Below, in pieces: positions 17,770-26,083 of a stretch of DNA of 64,000 nt (its first letter is position 1; every line of letters starts with the position of its first letter). The notes under the pieces were generated by a model. The model saw nothing but the letters and a program-made list of their open reading frames with translations. It was not told where the DNA came from and did no database searches. Source of the DNA: Proteiniclasticum ruminis DSM 24773 (lineage in GTDB: Bacteria > Bacillota > Clostridia > Clostridiales > Clostridiaceae). The translations under genes were made by a program, and so were the position numbers. The DNA lies in contig NZ_JNKC01000004.1 in the NCBI RefSeq assembly GCF_000701905.1, positions 124,001 to 188,000 of the forward strand, given 5' to 3'.

Positions 17770-18736
17770 TTTTTTCTCCTGTTCCAAGCATTTCTGCTTC
17801 TTTAGTTTCTTTTCTGCTATAGTTTTTCCCCTGATAGAGATCATGGTCCACAAAGTACTGGTCAATGGCATTGAGCACTTCCCATTTCTTCAGAGACCAC
17901 AGAGGTCCAATGAGAAGATCTCTGGGCGCATCTCCCGTGGTCCTGTGGATCACCACAGACTCCGGAAGCATGGCAATGGACTCCGCCACCAGGGATACAT
18001 ACTCTTCCATGGTGAGAAACGTAAGCTTACCCCGTTCATAAAGGTGCACCATGGGGGTGTCCTTCATGAGATGAAGAAGATGGAACTTCACCCCTTGGAT
18101 ATCTTTTCCTGCCAGGTAGCGCACCGTTTCTTTCATATCTTCCAGACTCTCACCAGGAAGGCCGAAAATCACGTGGACCACCACATCTATGCCAATACTT
18201 CTCAGCTTTTCCAGTGCCTCCTCAAACACAGGCAGATCATATCCTCGGTTGATCTTTCTGCCCGTCTCATCGGATACAGTCTGAAGCCCCAGCTCCACAA
18301 AGGTATAGACTTCATCCCGAAACTCTTCCAGCACATCCAGCACTTCTGCCCCCAGACAGTCCGGTCTTGTGGCGATGGAAAGAGCCACCACACCTTCCTT
18401 GCTGATGGCTTCCCGGTACTTCTCCCGAAGCACTTCAGGCTCTGCGTAAGTATTGGTATAGGCTTGAAAATAGGCGATATACTTTCCACTGTGCCATTTT
18501 TTCTCCATCATACAGCGTATATCCTCAAACTGCCTTGTGATGCTGAAATTTCTGTCTCCAGCAAAATCACCGGAACCACGTTCACTGCAGAAAATGCATC
18601 CTGTGCCGTGGATGGTTCCATCCCGGTTTGGGCAGGAGAATCCTGCATCCAAGCTGATTTTATATACTTTATCCTGAAACTTCTCTCTTAAAAAAGCGTT
18701 CAGGCTATGATATCTTTTGTTTTCCCAAGTTTTCAT
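17759..18736 (-). CDS. Radical SAM protein, YtqA/TIGR01212 family
   Basis: 325 residues. The [4Fe-4S] cysteines are in the family-specific arrangement C-x11-C-x2-C (SCPNRDG...GTGCIFC, from residue ~34), not the usual CxxxCxxC. Conserved blocks GLQTVSDETGRKINRGYDL and HVIFGLPGES follow. Members are predicted tRNA- or cofactor-modifying radical SAM enzymes; the exact substrate is not settled. ATG at 18736 has only a weak site (TTGGTGA). Leads a three-gene unit with comB and the Nudix fusion. Confidence 0.9.
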   Translation of the reverse strand: MKTWENKRYHSLNAFLREKFQDKVYKISLDAGFSCPNRDGTIHGTGCIFCSERGSGDFAGDRNFSITRQFEDIRCMMEKKWHSGKYIAYFQAYTNTYAEPEVLREKYREAISKEGVVALSIATRPDCLGAEVLDVLEEFRDEVYTFVELGLQTVSDETGRKINRGYDLPVFEEALEKLRSIGIDVVVHVIFGLPGESLEDMKETVRYLAGKDIQGVKFHLLHLMKDTPMVHLYERGKLTFLTMEEYVSLVAESIAMLPESVVIHRTTGDAPRDLLIGPLWSLKKWEVLNAIDQYFVDHDLYQGKNYSRKETKEAEMLGTGEKNEN

Positions 18737-18804
18737 TCTTCACCAAGTCTTTCTACTTATTATCTGAAACAAACATCCACCTAAAATTATACATCCTTTT
18801 GGCC

Positions 18805-18851
18805 CAAAAAAAAGAAAAACAGTACCCTCCGGCATAAGGCCCGGTACTGTT
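18805..18851 (-). terminator. Intrinsic terminator after the amidase gene
   Basis: On the minus strand AACAGTACC (18851-18843) pairs with GGTACTGTT (18826-18818), with an inner GC stem, followed by TTTTTCTTTTTTTT. Confidence 0.88.
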
Positions 18852-18868
18852 CACAATCCTAACAATGA

Positions 18869-20032
18869 CTATTCCAAGGAAAAATATGCTTTGATCCCTT
18901 CTACCATACCTTCCACAAGTTTTGCCTGATACGCTTCCTCAGAAAGAAGCACATCCTCTTCACGGTTGGACATATACCCCATTTCAATGATGGTGGCAGG
19001 CACTTCAGACCAGTTGAGACTGACCATATGGTCCATGGGTACTGCTCCCACAGGACTCGCTCCTGTCTTTTCCACCATGGCATCATGGAGAAGCTCCGAA
19101 ATCCTTCTGCTTTCGTCACTAAGATGAGAAACATAAGGATTGTCCTTGGATGGATAAATGGTGAGAATTCCTCTTTTCTTGCTGTTCTCACTTCCATTGG
19201 CATGGATGGAGATATAGAGATCTGCTCCCCAGGCATTGGCCATTTCCGCCCGTTCCTTATTGCTTAAATAAACCTCATGGGATGTCCGGACCATTTTCAC
19301 CTGGAATCCCTCCTCCAGCAGTCTTTTCTCTAATTTCTCTGCCATGAGGAGATTGAGTTCATACTCATAAATACCTGTGGCCACCCCTCTGGTTCCAGAG
19401 GTTACCCGGTTCTTGGTCTCACTGCTGCCAGGACCCAAAGGCTCCTGATTCTTATCCTGCACCTTCTGGTGCCCCGCGTTGAGGACAATCAGCTTCTTGG
19501 GTTCTTCCGGTTTGTTCTTTTCTTCCAGAATGGTTTCATGAAGGACCATGATGTCAGAATCTTCTCCTCTCAGCCTTTCATATTCTTTCAGAAGAGCCAA
19601 GGCCTCATCAAAGGCCTCTTTTTCCAGAAGTGTCTTCCCTTTGGTGAGAAACTCTTTTTTCATATCCTCCAGAAGGGCTTCTTTCAAGAGCACACCTTTT
19701 TCATCTTCCTGATGGACCCCTTCCAGGGATTTCAGCACTTCCGCATAGTTTTCCTTCTCAAGATAAGCTTCCGCTTTTTTCAGCGCAGTTCTGGAAGCCT
19801 CCAGAACGATGGCATACTCAAGCTTTTCCATAAGGGTGATGCTGTCACTGTTTTCGTTATAAAGCGCCTCAAAATATGCTACCGCTTCCTCATACTTCTC
19901 CGCCTGAAGGAGCACTTCCCCTTCTTTCATCTTCGTGTTGAATGCTTCTCTGCTGCTGGATTTACATCCAGTAAAGAGCACAGCGAGGGACAGGATAAAG
20001 ACCATGAGGAAAATCTTTTGTTTTCTTTTCAT
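18869..20032 (-). CDS. N-acetylmuramoyl-L-alanine amidase, lipoprotein with helical repeat region
   Basis: 387 residues from ATG 20032 (AAAGGAAA upstream). A lipoprotein signal ends at LFTGC. Residues ~30-175 are charged helices in a TPR-like pattern (EKYEEAVAYFEALYNEN, EKENYAEVLKSLEG, EKEAFDEALALLKEYE). Residues ~185-387 form an Amidase_3 domain with the zinc ligands His (NAGHQ), Glu (IYEYELN) and His (SIHANG), plus the catalytic Glu in IIEMGYMSN. It cleaves the bond between muramic acid and L-Ala in peptidoglycan on the outer face of the membrane. The TPR-like anchor may dock it to a division or sporulation complex. It is followed by a terminator and preceded by rapZ. Confidence 0.93.
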   Translation of the reverse strand: MKRKQKIFLMVFILSLAVLFTGCKSSSREAFNTKMKEGEVLLQAEKYEEAVAYFEALYNENSDSITLMEKLEYAIVLEASRTALKKAEAYLEKENYAEVLKSLEGVHQEDEKGVLLKEALLEDMKKEFLTKGKTLLEKEAFDEALALLKEYERLRGEDSDIMVLHETILEEKNKPEEPKKLIVLNAGHQKVQDKNQEPLGPGSSETKNRVTSGTRGVATGIYEYELNLLMAEKLEKRLLEEGFQVKMVRTSHEVYLSNKERAEMANAWGADLYISIHANGSENSKKRGILTIYPSKDNPYVSHLSDESRRISELLHDAMVEKTGASPVGAVPMDHMVSLNWSEVPATIIEMGYMSNREEDVLLSEEAYQAKLVEGMVEGIKAYFSLE

Positions 20033-20056
20033 GCCAATGTTTCCTTTCAACCCTTT

Positions 20057-20917
20057 TTAGACCCTTTCAATATCACGATGCTGGGTCACTGCCGGGAATG
20101 CTTTTTCTTTGAGATACTCCGCAGTCCTTCTGGCAAAGGATACCGAGCGGTGCTTGCCGCCGGTGCATCCATAAGCAATGACCAGTTGGCTCTTCCCTTC
20201 TTCTGTGTAGAGAGGGATCAGGTACTCGATGAGATCAATGAGTTTCAAAAACAGACTCTCTGCCTGTTCTGTTTGCATGACATAATGAAACACCTCATCC
20301 TGTAGTCCAGTCTTCTCCCGAAGCTCCGGAACATAGTAGGGATTTGGCAGGTACCGGAGATCAAATACAAGATCCGCATCATTGGGAATTCCGTATTTGT
20401 ATCCGAAGGACACCGTCTTGATCTGCATCCTGTGGTTTCCTTCCACAGAAAAGAGATTATTCACTTCCTTCTTCAGTTTCTGACTGGAAAGGAAGGTGGT
20501 ATCCAAAATATAGTCTGCACGGCTCCGGATGGTTTCAAAGGAAGTTCTCTCCAGATCTATGGCTTTTTCCAGCGAGGTCAGCTCACTGTCCATCAGTGGA
20601 TGCTTCCTTCGGGTTTCCTTGTACCGGTTCAGGAGCACCTCATCGGATGCGTCCAAAAATAAGAGCTTATACCGGATTTTATTTTCATCAAGAAGATTGA
20701 TCTCCTCGTTGAGACTGGTGAAGACATTTTTGCTTCTGGCATCCACCACCAGGGCAATCCTGTCATTTTTCCCTTTTGTGCCGATACTGAGCTGCGCAAA
20801 CTGCAAAAGGAACTGTGGTGGAAGATTATCCACACAGAAAAACCCCAGATCCTCCATAGCATTCACCGCAACTGATTTTCCAGCGCCGGACATTCCTGTA
20901 ACGATGACAAGCTCCAT
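20057..20917 (-). CDS. rapZ: RapZ/YvcJ family nucleotide-binding protein
   Basis: 286 residues. P-loop GMSGAGKS at residues 8-15, Walker-B-like region LLFLDASDEVLLNRYKETRR, and the C-terminal family signature YGCTGGKHRSV. In E. coli RapZ is an RNase E adaptor that controls glucosamine-6-phosphate synthase; in Bacillus YvcJ hydrolyses GTP and affects competence. In many Bacillota it sits with yvcK and whiA, but here its neighbours are an ATP-cone protein and an amidase. The start is well supported by CAGGAGGTGCGTC-ATG. Confidence 0.95.
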   Translation of the reverse strand: MELVIVTGMSGAGKSVAVNAMEDLGFFCVDNLPPQFLLQFAQLSIGTKGKNDRIALVVDARSKNVFTSLNEEINLLDENKIRYKLLFLDASDEVLLNRYKETRRKHPLMDSELTSLEKAIDLERTSFETIRSRADYILDTTFLSSQKLKKEVNNLFSVEGNHRMQIKTVSFGYKYGIPNDADLVFDLRYLPNPYYVPELREKTGLQDEVFHYVMQTEQAESLFLKLIDLIEYLIPLYTEEGKSQLVIAYGCTGGKHRSVSFARRTAEYLKEKAFPAVTQHRDIERV

Positions 20918-20964
20918 GACGCACCTCCTGTTTCTGTTTTACTTATCGCTGTCACTGACTCTTG

Positions 20965-21261
20965 TTATTTTGAGTCTTCTTTCTTTCTGATTTTTTCTCC
21001 TTCGTAGAAGTCCTTGGCAATATTCCTGTAGCCCATTTCCTTCAGAACACGGACCACCACACCTCGGATTTCATAGGTGGAAGTGATGCCTTCCTCCCCC
21101 CGGACTTTACGGATGGTTTTCTCCACTTGATGGGAGATGAGATCCAGTTCCTTCTCTGTCACCTGGATTTCCGAATCTCTGGCGCTGTTGGCCACAGATA
21201 CTTTGATGCGTTCCAGATCAAAATCAATAATTCTGCCGTCTCTTTTTACCACTTTCAGCAT
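20965..21261 (-). CDS. Stand-alone ATP-cone domain protein
   Basis: 98 residues made almost entirely of an ATP-cone: KVVKRDGRIIDFDLERI at the N-terminus and YEIRGVVVRVLKEMGYRNIAKDF at the C-terminal end. ATP-cones sense ATP/dATP in ribonucleotide reductases and in the repressor NrdR. The zinc finger of NrdR is missing here, so direct DNA binding is not expected. It precedes rapZ by 47 bases in the same direction. A nucleotide-sensing partner role is possible but unproven. Confidence 0.85.
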   Translation of the reverse strand: MLKVVKRDGRIIDFDLERIKVSVANSARDSEIQVTEKELDLISHQVEKTIRKVRGEEGITSTYEIRGVVVRVLKEMGYRNIAKDFYEGEKIRKKEDSK

Positions 21262-21531
21262 GATACTCCCACCTTTTTTTATATTCTTGCCTTTATTATA
21301 CTATAATCCTTGAAAATTATAAGGTTCTACAGGATTTTTACCTGGAAAAACCAGAAGAACCCCTCTGTTGTCCGCGAATTTATGAACCTGTTTTAAACAT
21401 TCTAAGCAAACTATAAACCCTTAGATAATATACTTTAAATAATCTGACTATTCCTCCTTTTTCACCGCAGAGTGATGTATAATAATACTTGTCGGATGTC
21501 GGATATACGTTTGTATGAGGAGTGATTTATT

Positions 21532-22152
21532 ATGAGTAATACAGTATATCAAGTATCAAGTCGAAGCGGTGTAAAAGCCAAAAAACTCAGAAGAGACGGG
21601 ATTATTCCTGGTGTTCTCTATGGTAGAGAGTTCAAGGACTCCATCCCTTTGGAGATGACTCTTTCAGAAGCCAACAAGCTATTGAAGGAAAATACAAAGT
21701 CATCCATTGTAAAACTGGAAGGTCTGGAGAAAACTGTCACAGCCATTGTGAAAGAAGTGCAAAGAAATGGTGCCACCTACCTGCCGGAACACATTGATTT
21801 CCAAGCCATCTCTTTAAGAGAGATCATTTCAGTGACCGTTCCTCTCCATATACTGGGTGAGGAAAGCCTGACCCATAGAAGACTGCTGTTCCAGCCTAAT
21901 GTGCAGGAGCTGATTCTAAAGGGACCTGCAGAAGATTTGCCTGAAAAGCTGGAAATTGACGTTTCAGAGCTGAACTTTGAAGATAAAGTGCACCTGAGCG
22001 CTCTCACGATTCCTGATGGAATTGAAGTGGAAGCCGAAGAAGATGTGCTGCTTGGCGTCGTTCTCTCCGCACAGATGGCAGAAGTGGATGAAGATGCAGA
22101 AGAGCCTGCAGAAGGCAGCGCTGAACCCAAGGTCATCGGCGAAGAAGAATAA
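21532..22152 (+). CDS. 50S ribosomal protein L25/general stress protein Ctc
   Basis: 206 residues. The N-terminal L25 domain (residues 1-93) begins with SRSGVKAKKLRRDGIIPGVLYG and binds 5S rRNA; the C-terminal TL5/CTC beta domain (~100-185) is followed by an acidic tail rich in Glu/Ala. The ATG follows GAGGAGTGATTTATT. TATAATAAT at 21479 is a plausible -10, but no good -35 is seen. The 270-bp upstream gap otherwise shows nothing recognisable. A terminator follows. Confidence 0.95.
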   Translation: MSNTVYQVSSRSGVKAKKLRRDGIIPGVLYGREFKDSIPLEMTLSEANKLLKENTKSSIVKLEGLEKTVTAIVKEVQRNGATYLPEHIDFQAISLREIISVTVPLHILGEESLTHRRLLFQPNVQELILKGPAEDLPEKLEIDVSELNFEDKVHLSALTIPDGIEVEAEEDVLLGVVLSAQMAEVDEDAEEPAEGSAEPKVIGEEE

Positions 22153-22167
22153 CAATATAGCTTATTG

Positions 22168-22196
22168 AGACTGTTCCCCCACGGAACAGTCTTTTT
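22168..22196 (+). terminator. Intrinsic terminator after L25
   Basis: A 10-bp stem (AGACTGTTCC 22168-22177 with GGAACAGTCT 22183-22192) with a five-base loop and T-tail. Confidence 0.9.
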
Positions 22197-22342
22197 CTGC
22201 TAAAAGCATACTTTACATACCTTTCGTTCATGTTTCTTTCAAATTCTGTTCAATAATTTATTGTATAATTAGTACACTCACAGGAGAGGTCTTTCCTTAT
22301 CCTAAAATGTCAGAATATTACGATTAATTTAGGAGGTATACT

Positions 22343-23494
22343 ATGGCGTACATCGTTGCAGAAAGATTCCCGCATCCTATCATTGAAAACGGAGAACCCC
22401 CTTTTGTTTCCATCTACATGCCTACAAGCAGACTGACCACTGAAACAAAGGATAATGAAATCCGATTTAAGAATCTGCTGAAAAAAGCAGAAGAAATGCT
22501 CGCAAAAAATTATCCCGGAAGAGCGGGAGAGGAGATATTAAGTGATTTAAAGACCCTTCTGGAGGATAAACCATTCTGGAGCTATCAGCTGGACGGTCTT
22601 GGCATCCTGGCCAAGAGGGATGAAATGGTTGTGTACAAGCTTCAGCGTGACGTGAAAGAATATGTGGAAGTCTCGAAAAACTTTTATGTGAAACCACTAT
22701 TGAACGCCTATCAGACTGATGACAGCTACCAGATTCTGGCCCTCTACAAAACAAATTTCGCTCTCTTTGAAGGAAACCGTTACGGCATCAGAGAAGTGGA
22801 ACTTCCTAAAGAGGAGAAAAAGTCTCTGAAAGATGTTGTGGGCAGTTTTTATGAGGAAAACAGAACCCATGGCGTATCCATGGGTGCCAGTGGTAAAACC
22901 ATGTATGGCGGCGGCGGTGACAACCGGGATGAGGAAGCTGTGGACCAGGAGAAATATTTCCGATGGGTGGACCGTTATATTCATGAGAACCACTCCAAGC
23001 GCACCGATCTTCCACTGATCCTTGCTGCACTTCCAGAGCACCATGCAGAGTTCCAGAAGCTCAGCCACAACCAGTATCTTCTGAAAGACGGCATCAGGAA
23101 AGATCCGCAGACCGTCACCTCTGAAGAATTCATTACTTTTGCCTGGAATCTGCTTTTGCCAAAATATACCGAGAACATCAGAAAGCTCCACGATAAATAT
23201 GAGTTCAACAAATCCAGGGAACTGGCTTCCGAAGATCTTAGTGAAATTGCAAGAGCCGCAGCTGCCGCCCGAGTGGATACACTCATTGTAAATCTTAATG
23301 CCATGATTCCTGGCAGCATCTCCAAAGATCTTGGCCACCTCAGCTTAGAGGATGCTGGCACAGATCTTCTCAACGACTTGGCTCTTCTTGCGCTGGAACA
23401 GAAAGCAAAAGTCATCGTGGTTTCTGATGATGAACTCCCCTTAGAGACAGGGGTCAAATCCATCTTCCGTTATCCGGAACCCAACAGAGCATAG
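22343..23494 (+). CDS. Bacterial archaeo-eukaryotic release factor-like (baeRF) protein
   Basis: 383 residues with the three-domain layout of eRF1-like proteins. An N-terminal domain begins FPHPIIENGEPPFVSIYMPT. A central RNase-H-like domain includes WVDRYIHENHSKRTDLPLI. The C-terminal L7Ae/pelota-like domain has ARVDTLIVNLNAMIPG and ends ETGVKSIFRYP. A glycine-rich loop (GASGKTMYGGGGD, near residues 178-190) sits where eRF1 carries its GGQ loop, but GGQ itself is absent. baeRF proteins are predicted to act on stalled or hibernating ribosomes; experimental roles are few. Single gene with its own AGGAGG site and terminator. Confidence 0.85.
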   Translation: MAYIVAERFPHPIIENGEPPFVSIYMPTSRLTTETKDNEIRFKNLLKKAEEMLAKNYPGRAGEEILSDLKTLLEDKPFWSYQLDGLGILAKRDEMVVYKLQRDVKEYVEVSKNFYVKPLLNAYQTDDSYQILALYKTNFALFEGNRYGIREVELPKEEKKSLKDVVGSFYEENRTHGVSMGASGKTMYGGGGDNRDEEAVDQEKYFRWVDRYIHENHSKRTDLPLILAALPEHHAEFQKLSHNQYLLKDGIRKDPQTVTSEEFITFAWNLLLPKYTENIRKLHDKYEFNKSRELASEDLSEIARAAAAARVDTLIVNLNAMIPGSISKDLGHLSLEDAGTDLLNDLALLALEQKAKVIVVSDDELPLETGVKSIFRYPEPNRA

Positions 23495-23500
23495 TCTTTT

Positions 23501-23541
23501 CGGCAGCGGTGAATGAAAATTTCCTGCTGCCGAGTTTTTTT
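23501..23541 (+). terminator. Intrinsic terminator
   Basis: CGGCAGCGG (23501-23509) pairs with CCTGCTGCCG (23523-23532), allowing one G-T pair, then A-G and seven T. Confidence 0.85.
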
Positions 23542-23611
23542 ACTCTTGAAAACGATGCCTTATGATATACTGACCTTGAAGAAAGCAGTTTCATATTTGG
23601 AGGTATATTTT

Positions 23612-24472
23612 ATGAAGTTATTTGTGACAGATTTGGATGGCACTCTTCTGGGTTCCGATCATACCCTTTCCCCTTACAGCCTTGCATCCCTGAACAGCGC
23701 CATGGAGAATGGTCTCCCTGTGTGCATTGCCACTGGAAGATCCTATTCTGACATTCTGGAGATCATCAAAGATTTCAAAATCAGACCTTATATCATTTCC
23801 AGCAATGGAGCCAGTATCTACGACAATAACGGGAAGAAAATCTACTCCATCTCCATTCCAAAGGATCAGGTGAAAGACATCATCCAGTATCTTCAGGGGC
23901 AAAACCTCGAGTACGAGGTGGCGGATGATGAATATACCTATATCACAAAGGAGAGTCTTGCGATTCTCCATAAAGAACTGGAGGATGTTGGAGCATTGGA
24001 TTCTGCCAAAAAGAAAGAACTGGAGCAGGATATTCTGGGTCTTGTCCTATCTCAAGGAAACCTAAAAGTGGTGGAGGATATGGAGACTTTATTAAACTCC
24101 ATTGACAGCGGAAACAGCGTGTCCTCCATCAGTGCCTATTTAAATAAAATCCATAAGGCCATGGAGTATTTCACCATGGATAAGAGAATCCGGACCTTCA
24201 GCTCCTGGAAATATAATTTTGAGATGACCAGCAGCAAAACCAGTAAAGGCATCGCTCTGACACACCTGTGCCAGAGCCTTCAGATAGATCTTCAGGATGT
24301 GGCAGCCATTGGGGACAACTATAATGACCTCTCTATGATCAAGGTGGCCGGTATCAAAGGCGCCATGGAAAACGGTGTGGAGCACATCAAAGCCATGGCG
24401 GACTACTTGGCGCCTACCAATAATGAAGATGGAGCAGTGAAATTTTTGCAGCACTTAATCGAAAAAGAATAA
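23612..24472 (+). CDS. HAD superfamily phosphatase, Cof type
   Basis: 286 residues from ATG 23612 (TTTGGAGG nine bases ahead). Motif I is DLDGTLL with the nucleophilic Asp at residue 7; motif IV is GDNYNDLSM near residue 237; a large C2B cap lies between. Such Cof/YidA-type enzymes dephosphorylate sugar phosphates, FMN/PLP or related metabolites with broad specificity. A four-His membrane protein follows 13 bases later in the same unit. Confidence 0.93.
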   Translation: MKLFVTDLDGTLLGSDHTLSPYSLASLNSAMENGLPVCIATGRSYSDILEIIKDFKIRPYIISSNGASIYDNNGKKIYSISIPKDQVKDIIQYLQGQNLEYEVADDEYTYITKESLAILHKELEDVGALDSAKKKELEQDILGLVLSQGNLKVVEDMETLLNSIDSGNSVSSISAYLNKIHKAMEYFTMDKRIRTFSSWKYNFEMTSSKTSKGIALTHLCQSLQIDLQDVAAIGDNYNDLSMIKVAGIKGAMENGVEHIKAMADYLAPTNNEDGAVKFLQHLIEKE

Positions 24473-24485
24473 GGAGTTGATGTTT

Positions 24486-24896
24486 ATGCGTGAATTAGGC
24501 GAATTCTTAGGTTGGTTTACCGTGGTTTTTTTCTCCCTGTCCTTTCTCAATCCCGTTGTGAAGTATGTGCAGAAAACCTTAGGTAAGACTCTCCTTAAAA
24601 AAGAAGCTCTCAAGAAACCTTGGCAGATGTTCATGAAGATCATTGTAAAAAACCATAGACTCTTTGGCCTCATGGCAGCTCTGGGTGCTGTAGGGCACTT
24701 CCTTGTCCAGTACAGCCGCTGGGGATTTGTTCTCAGTGGTGTCGTTCCGGCAGTACTGATGCTTCTTCAGGGATCTCTGGGGTATCTGGTTTCCAAGGCC
24801 AAAAAAGAAACCAAGAAAACGCTGCTTCTCGTTCATAAAATCATTGCAGTACTGATGGTCCTTGCCATCGCCACGCATCTCATTCAGATGGGTTAG
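24486..24896 (+). CDS. Four-helix membrane protein with conserved-looking histidines
   Basis: 136 residues, starting at ATG 24486 (nine bases after AAGGAG; the ATG at 24480 is too close). Four hydrophobic helices (about 8-26, 52-72, 78-96, 108-128). Histidines lie at the helix ends as NHRLFG, VGHFLVQ, LVHKIIAV and ATHLIQ, a spacing that recalls di-haem b-type cytochromes such as cytochrome b561 or ferric-reductase-like membrane domains. Haem binding is an inference from this pattern only. Encoded with the HAD phosphatase. Confidence 0.7.
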   Translation: MRELGEFLGWFTVVFFSLSFLNPVVKYVQKTLGKTLLKKEALKKPWQMFMKIIVKNHRLFGLMAALGAVGHFLVQYSRWGFVLSGVVPAVLMLLQGSLGYLVSKAKKETKKTLLLVHKIIAVLMVLAIATHLIQMG

Positions 24897-24929
24897 CTGC
24901 ATGCCGCACTAAAAAATCAAATATGATGA

Positions 24930-24982
24930 TTGTATCAGGTTCCCCTTTGGATTATAATGGGCTCAATTATAATCCAAAGGGG
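24930..24982 (+). promoter_or_regulatory. Promoter overlapped by a 17-bp inverted repeat that includes the RBS
   Basis: A perfect 17-bp inverted repeat has its left arm at 24942-24958, a 7-base loop and its right arm at 24966-24982. The left arm contains a -10 TATAAT (24953-24958) preceded, 17 bases upstream, by TTGTAT (24930-24935). The right arm ends in AAAGGGG, the ribosome binding site of the hydrolase gene at 24992. Read-through RNA would fold and hide the site; RNA started at this promoter begins near the loop and would lack the left arm. As DNA it may also be an operator. Confidence 0.7.
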
Positions 24983-24991
24983 GCTATTTTT

Positions 24992-25813
24992 ATGTCATTT
25001 TTCGAACTAGATGGAATGAAGCTTTTCTATGAGCTGCGGGGAAATCCAGAGGGAGAGGAGACCATTTTGTTTCTCAATGGTGTCATGGCATCCACAAACA
25101 GCTGGTACGTGCTGTCGAAACCTTTTGAGGAGACGGGGTACCAGGTGCTTCTTCACGACTTCAAGGGTCAGCTGAAATCTGACAAACCACAGGGACCATA
25201 CACTTTTAACGAGCATGCGGATGAAGCAGTGAAACTCATGGATCATCTGGGCATCCAAAAGGCACACCTGGTGGGTACTTCTTATGGGGGAGAAGTAGCC
25301 ATGAGGCTTGCCATGCATTACCCTGAGCGAGTTCAAAGTATGGTGGTCATCGACTCCACCAGCGAGAAAACCGCCGTGGGCAGCTCCTTTGTCTCCTCCT
25401 GGAAATCACCAGCCCTTGCTGGCGATGGCGAGTCCTTTTTCAATACGCTGATGCCCTCCATTTATGGTGAAAAATTCATCAAAGAGAACAAAGAGTTTCT
25501 GGCTCAGAGGGCAAAAGCCACTAAAGGCATTGGACAGGACTATCTTTCCGGTCAGGTGACCCTTTATGACAGTTTTCTTCAGGATGTTCAAATGACAAAA
25601 GAAGAGCTTCAGTCCATCAAAGCCCCTTCTCTCATTGTCTGCGGAGAACAGGATATCCTGAAAACACCGGAGGAGTCCCTTCGGATCCACCATCATATTT
25701 CCGGATCTGAGTATGTGACCCTTCCGGAGTGCGGTCATGTATCCATCTTCGAGAAGCCCAATGAAGTGACAACACTTCTTCTAGGGTTCATTCTAAAAAA
25801 CAAAGCGAAGTAA
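24992..25813 (+). CDS. Alpha/beta hydrolase
   Basis: 273 residues of a compact alpha/beta hydrolase: oxyanion segment FLNGVMASTNSW, nucleophile elbow GTSYGG (Ser near residue 98), acid in CGEQDILK and catalytic His in ECGHVSIFEKP. The set resembles 3-oxoadipate enol-lactonase-type hydrolases/esterases; substrate unknown. ATG at 24992 follows AAAGGGGG, which is buried in the inverted repeat described at 24930-24982. Monocistronic, with a terminator. Confidence 0.9.
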   Translation: MSFFELDGMKLFYELRGNPEGEETILFLNGVMASTNSWYVLSKPFEETGYQVLLHDFKGQLKSDKPQGPYTFNEHADEAVKLMDHLGIQKAHLVGTSYGGEVAMRLAMHYPERVQSMVVIDSTSEKTAVGSSFVSSWKSPALAGDGESFFNTLMPSIYGEKFIKENKEFLAQRAKATKGIGQDYLSGQVTLYDSFLQDVQMTKEELQSIKAPSLIVCGEQDILKTPEESLRIHHHISGSEYVTLPECGHVSIFEKPNEVTTLLLGFILKNKAK

Positions 25814-25832
25814 AATACAGCCACATCCATAT

Positions 25833-25877
25833 AAAGCATCCATTCTAGAGATTTTTCTTTAGGTATGGATGCTTTTT
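25833..25877 (+). terminator. Intrinsic terminator
   Basis: An 11-bp perfect stem (AAAGCATCCAT 25833-25843 with ATGGATGCTTT 25865-25875), a long loop and a T-tail. Confidence 0.85.
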
Positions 25878-25965
25878 CCCGTGGAAATAAAATCTACGTA
25901 AATTTCACAGATTCAAAGAGAAAACTATTTCAAACTTAAATTGTTTCAATTTGTCAGTCAATTTA

Positions 25966-25980
25966 CCTCAATTATTGAGG
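25966..25980. promoter_or_regulatory. 15-bp palindrome upstream of the PII-like/antiporter operon
   Basis: CCTCAATTATTGAGG is a perfect palindrome around a single central base, about 100 bp before the PII-like gene, and is a candidate operator. A second weaker repeat (CTTTGTC near 25996 with GACAAAG near 26022) lies closer to the gene. The rest of the 270-bp gap is AT-rich without recognised sites. Confidence 0.5.
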
Positions 25981-26083
25981 GATTCTCCATTCTTTCTTTG
26001 TCCGTCAAAGGTTCTTCTTTTTGACAAAGAAAAGTCAGAGGCGTAACATATAAAACGTCGTTTTAGGAAAGAAAGGAGACTTT

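Noticed and set aside
20825-20833. Perfect TTATCCACA DnaA box inside rapZ
   Set aside because: A single copy within a coding region is expected by chance and has no neighbours, unlike the cluster at 33548-33616.
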